NCBI GenBank assembly: GCA_035654795.1
Contig: DASRWC010000011.1
Location: forward strand, 15,587-79,586
DNA length: 64,000 nucleotides
Source: JAAYLC01 sp035654795
GTDB lineage: Bacteria; Bacteroidota; Bacteroidia; Flavobacteriales; Flavobacteriaceae
Reading direction: 5' to 3'
Shown here: piece by piece, positions 16,369 through 25,800 of the stretch
Layout of the letters: each line of letters opens with the position of its first letter
Position numbering within the stretch: position 1 is the first letter of the stretch
Notes under the pieces: model-generated
What the model saw: only the letters and a program-made list of their open reading frames with translations
Database searches by the model: none
What the model was told of the DNA's origin: nothing
Made by a program: the position numbers and the translations under genes

Positions 16369-16830
16369 ATGCTCGACAGTATAAATTGGAAAATTCTAAG
16401 ATGTCTTCAACAAAATGCCCGCATGTCAAATACCGCAATAGGAAAAGAAGTGGGTATCAGTTCCCCGGCAGTATCAGAGCGCATAAAAAAGATGGAAGAT
16501 GCAGGAATTATTACCAGGTATATCACCTTAGTGTCTCCTTATGAAACCGGTTTTCAATTAAAAGCAATTATCACTCTGCGCGCTTTTATGGGTAAACTAA
16601 AACCTTTCCTGGAAATTGTTCAGACTTATGATGAGGTTATAAATTGTTACCGCATCACCGGAAACGAAAATATTGTAATGGAAGTGGTATTAAAAAATCA
16701 AAAGCATTTAGAAACTTTTATAGATCAACTCATTGTTTACGGCGAAACAAAAACACAAATTGTTCTTTCTCAAGTTGTCAAATACAATAGTATAAAACCT
16801 TTTCATCCACCGATGGGGAAAAAAGAGTAA
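16369..16830 (+). CDS. Lrp/AsnC family transcriptional regulator
   Basis: 153-residue DNA-binding regulator. N-terminal winged HTH (~3-60): LDSINWKILRCLQQNARMS, then the recognition region IGKEVGISSPAVSERIKKMEDAGII. The C-terminal RAM domain (~65-140) binds amino acids or similar effectors in this family. Chosen start: ATG at 16369, directly before the LD-x-x-x-x-x-I-L signature. Likely autoregulated through the CTTTAAA palindrome upstream. The neighbouring convergent EamA transporter gene is a plausible target because Lrp-type regulators often control amino-acid exporters. Confidence 0.92.
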   Translation: MLDSINWKILRCLQQNARMSNTAIGKEVGISSPAVSERIKKMEDAGIITRYITLVSPYETGFQLKAIITLRAFMGKLKPFLEIVQTYDEVINCYRITGNENIVMEVVLKNQKHLETFIDQLIVYGETKTQIVLSQVVKYNSIKPFHPPMGKKE

Positions 16831-16835
16831 TGGGT

Positions 16836-17186
16836 TTAAAACTTGGCCACCATGATTATGGTTCCTAATATTATCAGACCGGCGCCAATTCCGGTTTTCA
16901 AAGAGATTTGTTCGTTCAGAAATATTACGGCCAAAATAATTACAAGCGCCACGCTCAATTTATCTACGGCGGCTACCTTTGATACTTCTCCCACTTCAAG
17001 TGCTTTAAAGTAGAAGAGCCAAGACAATCCTGTTGCTATTCCGGAAATAATCAGAAAAAACAATCCTTGTTTGGATACTGTTCCCAAAGCTTTGCCTTCG
17101 CCTTTAAAAATGACTATAGCCCATACAAGAATTAAAATTACAACCGTTCGGATGGCGGTGGCGAGATTAGAGCTAATAGATGCCAC
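16836..17186 (-). CDS. EamA/DMT-type transporter, single 5-TM domain; start codon uncertain
   Basis: Inner-membrane transporter of the drug/metabolite superfamily in its half-size form. From the GTG at 17186 there are 116 residues and four hydrophobic segments. The in-frame sequence continues upstream to 17255 and encodes the missing first helix (WIFYALLAALFAVLTAIFAK), which would make about 139 residues, the usual size. That extension has no ATG, GTG or TTG; the codon just before the Trp is ATA. The conserved C-terminal half (LFYFKALEVGEVSKVAAVDKLS) is intact. Either a start-codon mutation, a non-canonical start or a sequence error. Convergent with the Lrp gene. Confidence 0.75.
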   Translation of the reverse strand: MASISSNLATAIRTVVILILVWAIVIFKGEGKALGTVSKQGLFFLIISGIATGLSWLFYFKALEVGEVSKVAAVDKLSVALVIILAVIFLNEQISLKTGIGAGLIILGTIIMVAKF

Positions 17187-17255
17187 GCCAAGTTTAGCAA
17201 AGATTGCAGTGAGGACAGCAAAGAGAGCAGCTAGAAGTGCATAAAAAATCCATAT
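17187..17255 (-). other. In-frame N-terminal helix of the EamA transporter without a canonical start
   Basis: The 23 codons upstream of the GTG at 17186 read as a hydrophobic helix in the same frame and match the expected first TM of the family. The codon where Met is expected (17253-17255, minus strand) is ATA. The only ATG here is out of frame. A stop lies upstream at 17283-17285. Confidence 0.65.
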
Positions 17256-17404
17256 AGTCTTAAAGAGAATAATATACGTCTGTCAGAACAGCCGGAAGCC
17301 ACCGATATACCATTAAGAGAATGACGAAAAAATGATGGTCATGGTCGGAGAATTCTCGTTAAAAGTTATTGTTGCATTTCAATTTTAAGCCATTTTAGCG
17401 CCCG

Positions 17405-17434
17405 TTGCTATCCCGTACAAAACTATTATCTTGC
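17405..17434 (+). promoter_or_regulatory. Predicted promoter of the polysaccharide operon
   Basis: TTG (17405-17407), a 19-nt spacer and TATCTTGC (17427-17434), one mismatch from TAnnTTTG, 16 bases before the ATG at 17451. Confidence 0.45.
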
Positions 17435-17450
17435 AGGCTCATTTGAGAGC

Positions 17451-18908
17451 ATGAAAGCGTCTATGCCTAAAACAACTGCCCAAACTACATCTTTCAATCC
17501 TTTTTTAATAGGAATAATTTGCGGAATTTATCCCTTATTGTTCTATTATTCCAACAATTTTTCGGCTATAAACACTTGGGAACATTTCGGGTTTTTTACT
17601 CTTTTTTTTATAGGTCTTCCTACCGGAGTGTTTTTATTATTGAAGATTTTATTGAATTTTTTTCCTAAAACTGAATCTTTCCGCAACCCCATACTTTTTG
17701 TGTGTATAGTGATGTCTGTGGCTGTGCTTATGTCTTTTGCTATGTATCTAATGCTTAAGAAGAAGGTATTAGTTCTTGTTTTTGTAATTAGCATCATTTT
17801 GGCGTGGAAGTTAGGAAACCAATATAAGAAGTTATTGATCTTGGTATTAATAATGAGTCTCATTCCTCTAGGGAAAAATATTGTCCATATATATGAACAT
17901 CAAAAACCAATGCCCTGGGCATCTCTTCCTGATGCTATTGCAGATGTTCGTTTTGTTCATAAACCAAATATATACCTCATTCAGCCGGACGGATATGTGG
18001 GGCGAACTGCTATGCGTGAAGCGCCCTATGAATTAGAAAATCCGCTTTACCCCTGGCTTGAGGAGAAAGGTTTTACCCTTTATGACGATTTTAGAAGTAA
18101 TTATCCTGCGAGCCTTACTTCCAATTCCTCCATGTTTTCCATGAAGCAGCACCGATTTAATAACATGCTGTTTCCTTCAATCGAAATGCCAAATGCCCGG
18201 AATTTTATTTCCGGAACCAGTTCCGCTCTAGAGATTTTGAAATCAAATGGATATCGCACATTTTTTATAGTGGAGGATGAGTATTTTCAACAAAATCGTC
18301 CTGAGCCGGGATATGATTTTTATAATATTAATTTTAAGGAAATACCTTATTTCAGTGATGACAACAGCGTGAAGAAAGATGTCTTTGCCGACTTAAAAAA
18401 CGCCATGAAAATAAATGTCGGAGAAGCACCAAAATTCTTTTTTGTTGAAAAATTACTACCTCATCACATACATTTTATTGGAACGAAAGAAGAAGAACGT
18501 CAGAGGTATCTGGAGCGCATCCGTGAGGTCAATGAATGGATAAAAGAGACAACGCTGTATATTCAAGAGAACGATCCAACAGCACTTGTTATTTTTCTTG
18601 CCGACCACGGAGGTTGGGTGGATTTAGGAAGTTATCCGGAGATGTTTTCCATAACAAATAAAAGGCAACTAACTTCAATTTTTTCCACCCTTGCTGCCAT
18701 TAAATGGAACGGATATCTTCATGACCAAAAAGATCAGGAACTGCGAAGCAATGTAAATTTATTCCGTGTTCTTTTTTCTGTTCTGAGCGATGAGGATAAA
18801 TATTTAAAATATCTGGAAGACAATTCGAGTTATAACTTAAAAACGGGCACCTTTTCCAATTCTGTACGGGCTGTTTTAGATGACCACGGAAATGTGATAG
18901 CGAAGTAA
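17451..18908 (+). CDS. Membrane-bound alkaline-phosphatase-superfamily (sulfatase-like) enzyme
   Basis: 485 residues. About five N-terminal transmembrane segments (~20-160) are followed by a periplasmic sulfatase-like domain. Motifs: IYLIQPDGY (~185, metal-binding Asp), SNYPASLTSNSS (~223, nucleophile region) and FLADHGG (~387, metal-binding Asp/His). The layout resembles LTA-synthase/phosphoethanolamine-transferase-type enzymes, so a phospho- or sulfo-transfer on a surface glycan is likely but the substrate is unknown. First gene of a four-gene operon; the next ATG follows its stop by one base. Confidence 0.75.
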   Translation: MKASMPKTTAQTTSFNPFLIGIICGIYPLLFYYSNNFSAINTWEHFGFFTLFFIGLPTGVFLLLKILLNFFPKTESFRNPILFVCIVMSVAVLMSFAMYLMLKKKVLVLVFVISIILAWKLGNQYKKLLILVLIMSLIPLGKNIVHIYEHQKPMPWASLPDAIADVRFVHKPNIYLIQPDGYVGRTAMREAPYELENPLYPWLEEKGFTLYDDFRSNYPASLTSNSSMFSMKQHRFNNMLFPSIEMPNARNFISGTSSALEILKSNGYRTFFIVEDEYFQQNRPEPGYDFYNINFKEIPYFSDDNSVKKDVFADLKNAMKINVGEAPKFFFVEKLLPHHIHFIGTKEEERQRYLERIREVNEWIKETTLYIQENDPTALVIFLADHGGWVDLGSYPEMFSITNKRQLTSIFSTLAAIKWNGYLHDQKDQELRSNVNLFRVLFSVLSDEDKYLKYLEDNSSYNLKTGTFSNSVRAVLDDHGNVIAK

Positions 18909-18909
18909 T

Positions 18910-19887
18910 ATGAAAACCATCGAAGTCAAAAAATATGATGCCAATCTAAAGGAGTCTTGGGATTCCTTTGTTGATAAAGCAAAAAATGCTACTTTTTTGT
19001 TTCGTCGAGACTTTATGGATTATCATAAACATCGTTTTGAAGACTATTCTTTAATGGTCTTTGAAGGGAAAAAGTTGATGGCGGTTTTGCCTGCCAATAT
19101 TGTAGGGAATTCTGTTTTTTCGCATCAAGGACTTTCCTATGGCGGATTGGTTTTGCAACGGGAAGTGTATTTCTCTCAGGTGGTGGACATTTTTCGTGCT
19201 GTTCTTCTGTTTCTGGAAAATGATCGAAAAGAAAATTTGCACCTAAAGTTGTTGCCTCACATTTATCATAAAGTCCCTTCAGAGGAAATCGAATACCTCC
19301 TATTTATATTGAAGGCGAAGTTGGAAAGATGCGATACCGCTGCGGTGATTGATTATAGGCATCGGTTGGAAATAAAATCTTCAAATAGGCTACGCGGAAT
19401 AAAAAAAGCAATAAAAAATAAGTTGCAAATCAAAGAAGAGGTCAATTTCGAAGATTTTTGGTCAGAAGTTCTCATTCCAAATTTAAAAAGAGCACATCGC
19501 GCTTCTCCCGTTCACACAGTGGAAGAAATTGATAAATTAAGAAAAAACTTTCCTGAGAATATCAGACAGTTTAACGTCTATTCAGGTACTGAAATTTTGG
19601 GAGGAACAACTATTTTTGAAACCAATGAAGTGGCTCATGTACAATACATATCGGCTACCGAGGCAGGACGAAATATGGGAGCCTTGGATCTCCTTTATGA
19701 AGTTTTGATTGACAATTTTTCACAAAAAAAATATTTTACTTTCGGGATTTCCAATGAAGATCAGGGACAAAAAGTCAATAAAGGACTTTTGCATTGGAAA
19801 GAAACTTTTGGGGCACGCACCGTAACCCATTCCTTTTATAAAGTTGAAACAAAAAATCATCCACTTCTTAATGCCATTTACGTATGA
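18910..19887 (+). CDS. FemAB/GNAT-like acyltransferase
   Basis: 325 residues, soluble. The N-terminus (WDSFVDKAKNATFLFRRDFMDYH) and the double-GNAT layout match the FemAB-like/BioF2-like acetyltransferase group that often sits in polysaccharide clusters. The C-terminal GNAT half holds VAHVQYISATEAGRNMGALDLLYEVLI. Probably N-acylates an amino sugar, which fits the sugar aminotransferase encoded next; its stop overlaps that start by 4 bases. The acyl donor and acceptor are not determinable here. Confidence 0.7.
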   Translation: MKTIEVKKYDANLKESWDSFVDKAKNATFLFRRDFMDYHKHRFEDYSLMVFEGKKLMAVLPANIVGNSVFSHQGLSYGGLVLQREVYFSQVVDIFRAVLLFLENDRKENLHLKLLPHIYHKVPSEEIEYLLFILKAKLERCDTAAVIDYRHRLEIKSSNRLRGIKKAIKNKLQIKEEVNFEDFWSEVLIPNLKRAHRASPVHTVEEIDKLRKNFPENIRQFNVYSGTEILGGTTIFETNEVAHVQYISATEAGRNMGALDLLYEVLIDNFSQKKYFTFGISNEDQGQKVNKGLLHWKETFGARTVTHSFYKVETKNHPLLNAIYV

Positions 19888-20984
19888 TTCCTTTCCTGGA
19901 TTTAAAAAGTATCAATAATCGATTTGAGAAAGAGTTTAATGACAGGCTCAGAAGATTTTTTGCCTCCGGGCACTATATACTGGGAAATGAGGTGCGTCTG
20001 TTTGAAACTAATTTTGCCCGTTATTGCGGTGTGCAGCATTGCATAGGTGTCGGAAACGGATTGGATGCACTCCGTCTGATTCTGGAAGGTTATAAAATTT
20101 TGGGCAAATTAAAGGCCGGAGATCGTGTATTGATAGCTGCCAACACCTTTATTGCAACGATTCTCGCCGTAAAACAAGCCGGACTTCAACCGATTCTGGT
20201 AGATGCTGATGAGCGAACCTTTAATTTTGATATGGAAAAACTGCGGGAGAAATTAACTCCGGAAGTTAAAGCTATCATGGCGGTGCATCTTTATGGACAA
20301 TTAGCGCCAATGGAATCTATTTTAGAAATGGCCCGAGAACATGACCTGTTGGTTATTGAAGATGCGGCGCAAGCTCATGGAGCAGAAGACATCCACGGAA
20401 AACGTGCGGGAAATTTGGGAAATGCTGCCGGATTCAGTTTTTACCCGGGGAAAAACTTAGGTGCTCTGGGAGATGGAGGAGCTGTAACTACAAATGATGA
20501 TGCTTTGGCAGAAGTGATTTCAAAACTTAGAAACTACGGAAGCATTCGCAAATATGAAAATGAATTTGTCGGATTCAATTCAAGGTTAGATGAGATTCAA
20601 GCTGTTTTTCTGAATGTGAAATTGCCATTGCTTGATGCAGATAATGCACGAAGACGGGAGATAGCCAAACGCTATCTAAGGGAGATCAAAAACCATAAAA
20701 TTGTTCTACCTTCTTTTGGCGGAGGAAAAGGGCATGTTTTTCATCTATTTGTGGTACGGGTTCAGAAACGTCAGGATTTTATGGAACATTTAGATCGGAA
20801 AAATATCGGTCATCTTATTCATTATCCAATTCCGCCACATCAACAAAAAGCCTTGAATGAATTTTCCACCCAACACTTTCCTGCTACAGAGAAAATTCAT
20901 CAAGAAGTAATTAGCCTACCCATTAGTCCGATAATGACACCGGCTGATGTTACTCGGGTTATAGAAGCAGTAAATTCTTTTTAA
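19884..20984 (+). CDS. DegT/DnrJ/EryC1-type PLP sugar aminotransferase
   Basis: 366-residue aminotransferase acting on nucleotide-linked keto-sugars. The PLP lysine is Lys190 in FYPGKNLGALGDGG, and VIEDAAQAHGA (~157-167) supplies the PLP-contacting Asp. The sequence resembles FdtB/QdtB enzymes that make dTDP-3-amino-3,6-dideoxyhexoses. The upstream FemAB/GNAT-like gene could supply the N-acylation, and the downstream flippase suggests the sugar enters an O-antigen or similar repeat. FdtB/QdtB-level specificity is inference. Confidence 0.88.
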   Translation: MIPFLDLKSINNRFEKEFNDRLRRFFASGHYILGNEVRLFETNFARYCGVQHCIGVGNGLDALRLILEGYKILGKLKAGDRVLIAANTFIATILAVKQAGLQPILVDADERTFNFDMEKLREKLTPEVKAIMAVHLYGQLAPMESILEMAREHDLLVIEDAAQAHGAEDIHGKRAGNLGNAAGFSFYPGKNLGALGDGGAVTTNDDALAEVISKLRNYGSIRKYENEFVGFNSRLDEIQAVFLNVKLPLLDADNARRREIAKRYLREIKNHKIVLPSFGGGKGHVFHLFVVRVQKRQDFMEHLDRKNIGHLIHYPIPPHQQKALNEFSTQHFPATEKIHQEVISLPISPIMTPADVTRVIEAVNSF

Positions 20985-20994
20985 AAAACGACTA

Positions 20995-22281
20995 GTGAAA
21001 CTTCCCGCCTTCATACGAAACAATTTGTTGTTAAAAATGACCTCATTAAATGCGGGCGTTATTGCGGTGAGGCTGGTAATTTCGCTTTTTGTGCAGCGGC
21101 TGTTGGCGCAAATGGTCGGGGAGGCAGGGATTGCCAAAATCGGGTCGCTACGAAATCTCCTGGAAATGTTGGGATCCTTTGCTTCTGTAGGAGTTTTTAG
21201 TGGTGTCGTAAAATACGTTGCTCAATATCAAGAAGATAAAGAGCAACTTCAAAAGCTTTTTTCCACTTCCACCGTTTTTGTTCTCTTTGGATCCCTCACT
21301 GTTTTTTGTGTTTTATTTTTCGGATCAGAATACTTCAGTCGTACCATCTTCGAAACTGAAGATTTTGTTTACCTCATAAAATTGCTGGCCATTGTAGTTC
21401 CATTTATCGGAATTTATAGGTTATATAACGGGGTAGTCAACGGGTTGTCGAGGTATAAAAGACTCGCGAGTATCGATTTGTTCAGTTATATCGTCAGTTC
21501 GGTTTTGACCGTGATATTGCTTTTAACGCACAATCTTGACGGGGCAATGGTAGCTATTGCGATAACTCCGGTTTTCCAATTTTTAGTTTTGCTTTTTATT
21601 TTCGGAAAAGTTCTGAAAGAATATGTTCAATTCTCTCAATTATCTTTTAAAATCCCAATGGCAAAAGAGCTATTGGCTTTTTCTTTAATGTCTTTCTTTT
21701 CAACCGTTTTATTGAATTATGTAGAGATTGATATTAGGATAATGATTCAGAACCGAATCCATATAGACGATGCAGGAATCTGGACTGCAATGACCAATAT
21801 TTCCAAAAACTATATGGTATTTTCGCAAGCGGTTTTTTCCTTATATGTACTACCAAAATTTGCCGGAATTTTTACCCGCCATGAGTTCAAAAAAGAATTG
21901 CTAAGCATCTACAAAACCCTCCTTCCTCTTTTTGGAGTGGGGATGATTCTGGTGTATGTATTGAGAGATGTTGTTATTCAAATTATTTACCCTGATTTTA
22001 CAGAAATGGCTCCATTATTCAAATGGCAACTTCTGGGAGACTTTGTTCGGCTGGCGTCTCTTGTTTTGGGTTATCAGTTTTTAGCAAAAAGGCTGGTTCG
22101 GAATTTCATTTTTACCGAAATTTTATCCTTGGCACTTTTTTATGGATTCTCCTACTACCTAACAGGCATCTATGGCGTGGAAGGTGTTGTAATGGCTCAT
22201 TTTTTTAGATATCTAATATACTTTGTTGTGGTGCTGGTTTTGGTGCTTCGCTATTTTAGAAAAAACAAAATATTATTATAA
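20995..22281 (+). CDS. Wzx-type polysaccharide flippase (O-antigen translocase)
   Basis: 428 residues with about 12 hydrophobic segments, MATE/MOP superfamily. N-terminal LKMTSLNAGVIAVRLVISLF followed by GEAGIAKIGSLRNLLEMLGSF resembles WzxE-type lipid-linked oligosaccharide flippases. It starts at a GTG (20995), 10 bases after the aminotransferase stop. It would move an undecaprenyl-linked repeat carrying the amino sugar made by the upstream genes. No glycosyltransferase or polymerase is adjacent. Confidence 0.85.
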   Translation: MKLPAFIRNNLLLKMTSLNAGVIAVRLVISLFVQRLLAQMVGEAGIAKIGSLRNLLEMLGSFASVGVFSGVVKYVAQYQEDKEQLQKLFSTSTVFVLFGSLTVFCVLFFGSEYFSRTIFETEDFVYLIKLLAIVVPFIGIYRLYNGVVNGLSRYKRLASIDLFSYIVSSVLTVILLLTHNLDGAMVAIAITPVFQFLVLLFIFGKVLKEYVQFSQLSFKIPMAKELLAFSLMSFFSTVLLNYVEIDIRIMIQNRIHIDDAGIWTAMTNISKNYMVFSQAVFSLYVLPKFAGIFTRHEFKKELLSIYKTLLPLFGVGMILVYVLRDVVIQIIYPDFTEMAPLFKWQLLGDFVRLASLVLGYQFLAKRLVRNFIFTEILSLALFYGFSYYLTGIYGVEGVVMAHFFRYLIYFVVVLVLVLRYFRKNKILL

Positions 22282-22323
22282 GACCAACAACATCAGGAAG
22301 AATAACAAATAGTTTAAATATTT

Positions 22324-22345
22324 CCCGGATCAATTTCTGACCGGG
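22324..22345 (+). terminator. Hairpin terminator candidate after the flippase gene
   Basis: CCCGG-a-TCA / TGA-CCGGG stem with one bulge and a 5-nt loop (22324-22345), followed after 7 bases by CTTTTTG. Confidence 0.5.
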
Positions 22346-22353
22346 CTATACTT

Positions 22354-22382
22354 TTTGCAAATTCAAAATTTTCGTATTTTTG
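22354..22382 (+). promoter_or_regulatory. Promoter of the metal-efflux locus, abutting the start codon
   Basis: TTTG (22354-22357), a 17-nt spacer and TATTTTTG (22375-22382): a near-perfect Bacteroidota sigma-A promoter. The ATG at 22387 begins only 5 bases after the -7 box, so the message should be leaderless or nearly so. Confidence 0.65.
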
Positions 22383-22386
22383 AAGC

Positions 22387-22785
22387 ATGAAAAACTTTGT
22401 CGCCATACTTCTATCTACCCTTATCCTTACTCAAGGGGCGGGACTTGGTGTAGGCGACATTTTACTTTTTGGCCGGCTTCTGGAACACGCTCAGTGCCAT
22501 TCAGAAAATTATGGAGATGATTTTTTGACATTTTTAGCAGAACATTACGGGCCGTTGTATTCAGAGCATAAAGATGCACACGGAGAGGATGATTCCCATC
22601 ATAAACACCTTCCTTTTCATCATGACCAATGTCATCATTCCATTGCAGAAGTAATCGTTTATTCTTATGAATTCCCGATTGAGCGTGCGTATTTACCAAT
22701 TATTTCTGACTCCAATTTCTTTTATCTGGATTTACATTCTTCCTTTGAAAAGACACCGCTTTTCCAACCTCCCAAAATTGCATAA
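22387..22785 (+). CDS. Small exported His-rich protein of the metal-efflux locus
   Basis: 132 residues. A hydrophobic N-terminus (MKNFVAILLSTLILTQGAGLG) suggests export. The middle (~55-85) is a His/Asp/Glu-rich tract with about a dozen His residues plus Cys37 and a DQCHHS motif, suited to binding Zn, Co, Cu or Ni. It sits directly upstream of the RND pump gene, a position in which Bacteroidota efflux loci often carry such a protein, presumably as a periplasmic metal buffer or delivery protein. No enzyme domain is seen; function is inferred from composition and context. Confidence 0.7.
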   Translation: MKNFVAILLSTLILTQGAGLGVGDILLFGRLLEHAQCHSENYGDDFLTFLAEHYGPLYSEHKDAHGEDDSHHKHLPFHHDQCHHSIAEVIVYSYEFPIERAYLPIISDSNFFYLDLHSSFEKTPLFQPPKIA

Positions 22786-22798
22786 CATACTTGGTTTT

Positions 22799-22848
22799 TA
22801 CTTTGTATAGAGCAAAGTATTCTTCAATCTTCTTTTCTAAAGATTGAA
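22799..22848 (+). repeat. Two tandem hairpins between the His-rich gene and the RND pump gene
   Basis: TACTTTG/CAAAGTA (22799-22805 with 22813-22819, 7-nt loop) and TTCAATCTT/AAGATTGAA (22823-22831 with 22840-22848, 8-nt loop), both perfect. No clean U-run. They could reduce read-through or protect the upstream mRNA. Confidence 0.5.
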
Positions 22849-22898
22849 AGTCAATTATTTATTCAGATTTCATTTAAGAAATCAACCTAATTTATGTT

Positions 22899-25800
22899 AT
22901 GCTTTCAAAAATTATTCGGTTTAGTATAAACCACAAATTGATTATAGGGCTTTTTACCCTGGCATTGATCGGAGTTGGAATTTATGCACTAACTCAAATT
23001 ACGATTGGTGCCGTTCCCGATGTCACTAATAATCAGGTTCAAGTAATCACAACTTCCAAAAATCTTTCCACTCAAGATATGGAGCAATATGTTACATATC
23101 CTATTGAGCTGGAAATGGTCAATCTTCCCGGAGTGAAAGAAATTCGCTCCATAACCCGTTTCGGTTTGTCTGTTGTTACCATTGTTTTTCATGACAACAT
23201 GGGAACTTACTTGCCTCGTCAATTGATAGCTGAAAAGATTCTTTCAGCTTCTGAGCATATTCCCGAAGGATTTGGTACTCCTGAAATGGCACCAATAACA
23301 ACAGGACTCGGAGAAATATATCAATATACCCTAGAGGTTGAGCCCGAATTTAAAAACAAATATTCTGATATGGACTTACGTACCATTCAGGATTGGATTG
23401 TAAAACGCCAGCTCTCGGGTATTCCGGGTGTAGTTGAAATAAATACATGGGGTGGGCATTTAAAACAATATGAAGTGGCTATTCGCACCAATCGGTTAAA
23501 CGCTATGAATATAACCATTCAGGATGTTTACACCGCCCTTGAAAAAAACAACAGCCTATCCGGCGGCGGATATATCGAACGCGAGAATCAGGCGTATTTT
23601 ATTCGAGGAGAAGGATTGGTGAAAACGCTGGAAGATATCGAAAACATCGTTGTTAAAAACAACAACGGAATTCCGGTTTTTATCAGAGATGTGGCCCATG
23701 TCCATTTCGGATCTGCTGTTCGTTTTGGAGCCGTTACAGGGAACGGAGAAGGAGAAAAAGTAATGGGCCAAATCTTGATGCTAAAAGATGGCGATTCACA
23801 CAAAATTATCAATGATATTAAAAAACGGGTGGAATTAATTTCAGAGAATCTGCCTGAAGGAGTATATATCAACCCTTTTCTGGAAAGAAGTGAACTCCTA
23901 GACAAAACTACTTCTACAGTTGCAGAAAATTTGATATTGGGGATCTTGATTGTAATTTTTGTGGTTGTTCTTCTTTTTGGAAATCTACGTTCAGGATTTG
24001 TTGTTGCCTCTGTTATTCCATTATCACTTCTCTTTACGCTCTCCATGATGTATCTTTTTAATCTGGATGCCAACTTAATGAGTATGGGGGCCATAGATTT
24101 TGGAATCATCATTGACGGAGCAGTTATTATCGTAGAATTTGTCGCCTTTCAAATTGCAAAAAATTCAGCTTCACTCAATGCTCTACCGCCTCAAGAAAAA
24201 CAGGCTGCAAAAGATGCCATTACCGAAGAAAGTGCAACCACAATGATGAATGCGGCTGTTTTTGGCCAGTTGATTATTCTGATTGTATTCATACCCATTT
24301 TGTCCTTAGGTGGAGTAGAAGGAAAGATGTTTCGTCCCATGGCCTTAACTTTCAGCTTTGCACTTGTTGGCGCAATGATTCTTTGTTTTACATACGTCCC
24401 TATGGCCGCTGCTTTGTTTTTGAAACCCAACAAAAAAGAGAAGAGAAACTTTTCAGACAGACTTATGGATAAAATCAGAAATTGGTATGACCCTGTAATC
24501 CGTAAGGCTTTAAGAGCCAAAAAACTCGTCCTCGCTGTGGCAGCAGGTATTCTTGTGGCTACGACATTTTTATTTTCCGGTATGGGATCAGAATTCGTTC
24601 CGCAGCTAGACGAAGGAGATTTCGTGATTCAGCCTGTATTAAGAACCGGAACTTCGTTAAGCAATACTATTGAAATTACAACTCAGATAGAGAAAATCCT
24701 TTTAGAAAACTTTCCCGAAGTCGATCAGGTGGTGAGCAGAATTGGAGCTGCAGAAGTGCCTACAGATCCAATGGCTATGGAAGAAAGCGATATTGTGATT
24801 AACCTAAAACCAAAGAAAGAATGGACCTCGGCGAAAACAAAAAATGAGCTTGCAGATAAATTTAAGGAAGCCCTGGAGGTAATCCCGGGAATGGATGTAG
24901 AGTTTACTCAGCCAATAGAAATGCGGTTTAACGAACTTATTACCGGAGTGCGTGCAGATATTGCAATCAAAATCTTCGGAGAAGATATGGAGTTTCTTGC
25001 CGAGAAAGCGAACGAAATCAAAAACTTAATTGAAGATGTTGAAGGAGCCGACGATATTATTGTTGAAAAAGTTATTGGACTTCCGGAAATGCGAGTTGCC
25101 TTTGACAGAGCAAAAATTGCCCGCTTCGGATTGAACACTGCCGATTTAAATGATATTATCGCAATGGGTTTTGCAGGAAAAACCGCCGGAAGTATTTTTG
25201 AAGGAGAAAGGCGTTATGATATCGTGCTCAGGCTTGATGAGGATAGTAGAAAAGACATCTCAAGTCTTGAGAATCTTTATGTAGATACACCTTCAGGCGG
25301 AAAAGTTCCTCTTCGTGAGCTCGCAGAAATTACTTACGCTAAGGGGGCTGCCAAAATTTCGCGAGACGATACAAAACGACGTATTGTAGTAGGTGTAAAT
25401 GTGCGTAGCCGGGATCTACAAAGTGTGGTGGACGATGTCCGGAAAAGAATTCATGACAACATCCATCTTCCTGCAGGATACACCATAGAATACGGCGGAC
25501 AATTTGAGAATTTACAATCGGCCAAGCTTCGATTGTTTATTGCTGTTCCCGTGGCACTGGTTCTCATTTTTATCCTTCTCTATTTTGCCTTTCATTCGGT
25601 TAAAAAAGCTTTAATCATCTATGCGGTAATTCCTCTTGCTGCTGTGGGAGGTGTGCTTCTCTTGTGGCTTCGAGATATGCCCTTTAGTATTTCTGCCGGA
25701 GTAGGATTTATTGCTTTATTTGGAATTGCAGTGCTGAACGGAATTGTGCTATTAGAACATTTTAAAGAGCTGAAAGCTTCGGGACTGACAGATCCTGAAG

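Noticed and set aside
23588..24112. 174-codon minus-strand frame inside the RND pump gene
   Set aside because: Fully antisense to a well-supported gene and rich in Ser/Thr/Ile as expected for a shadow frame.
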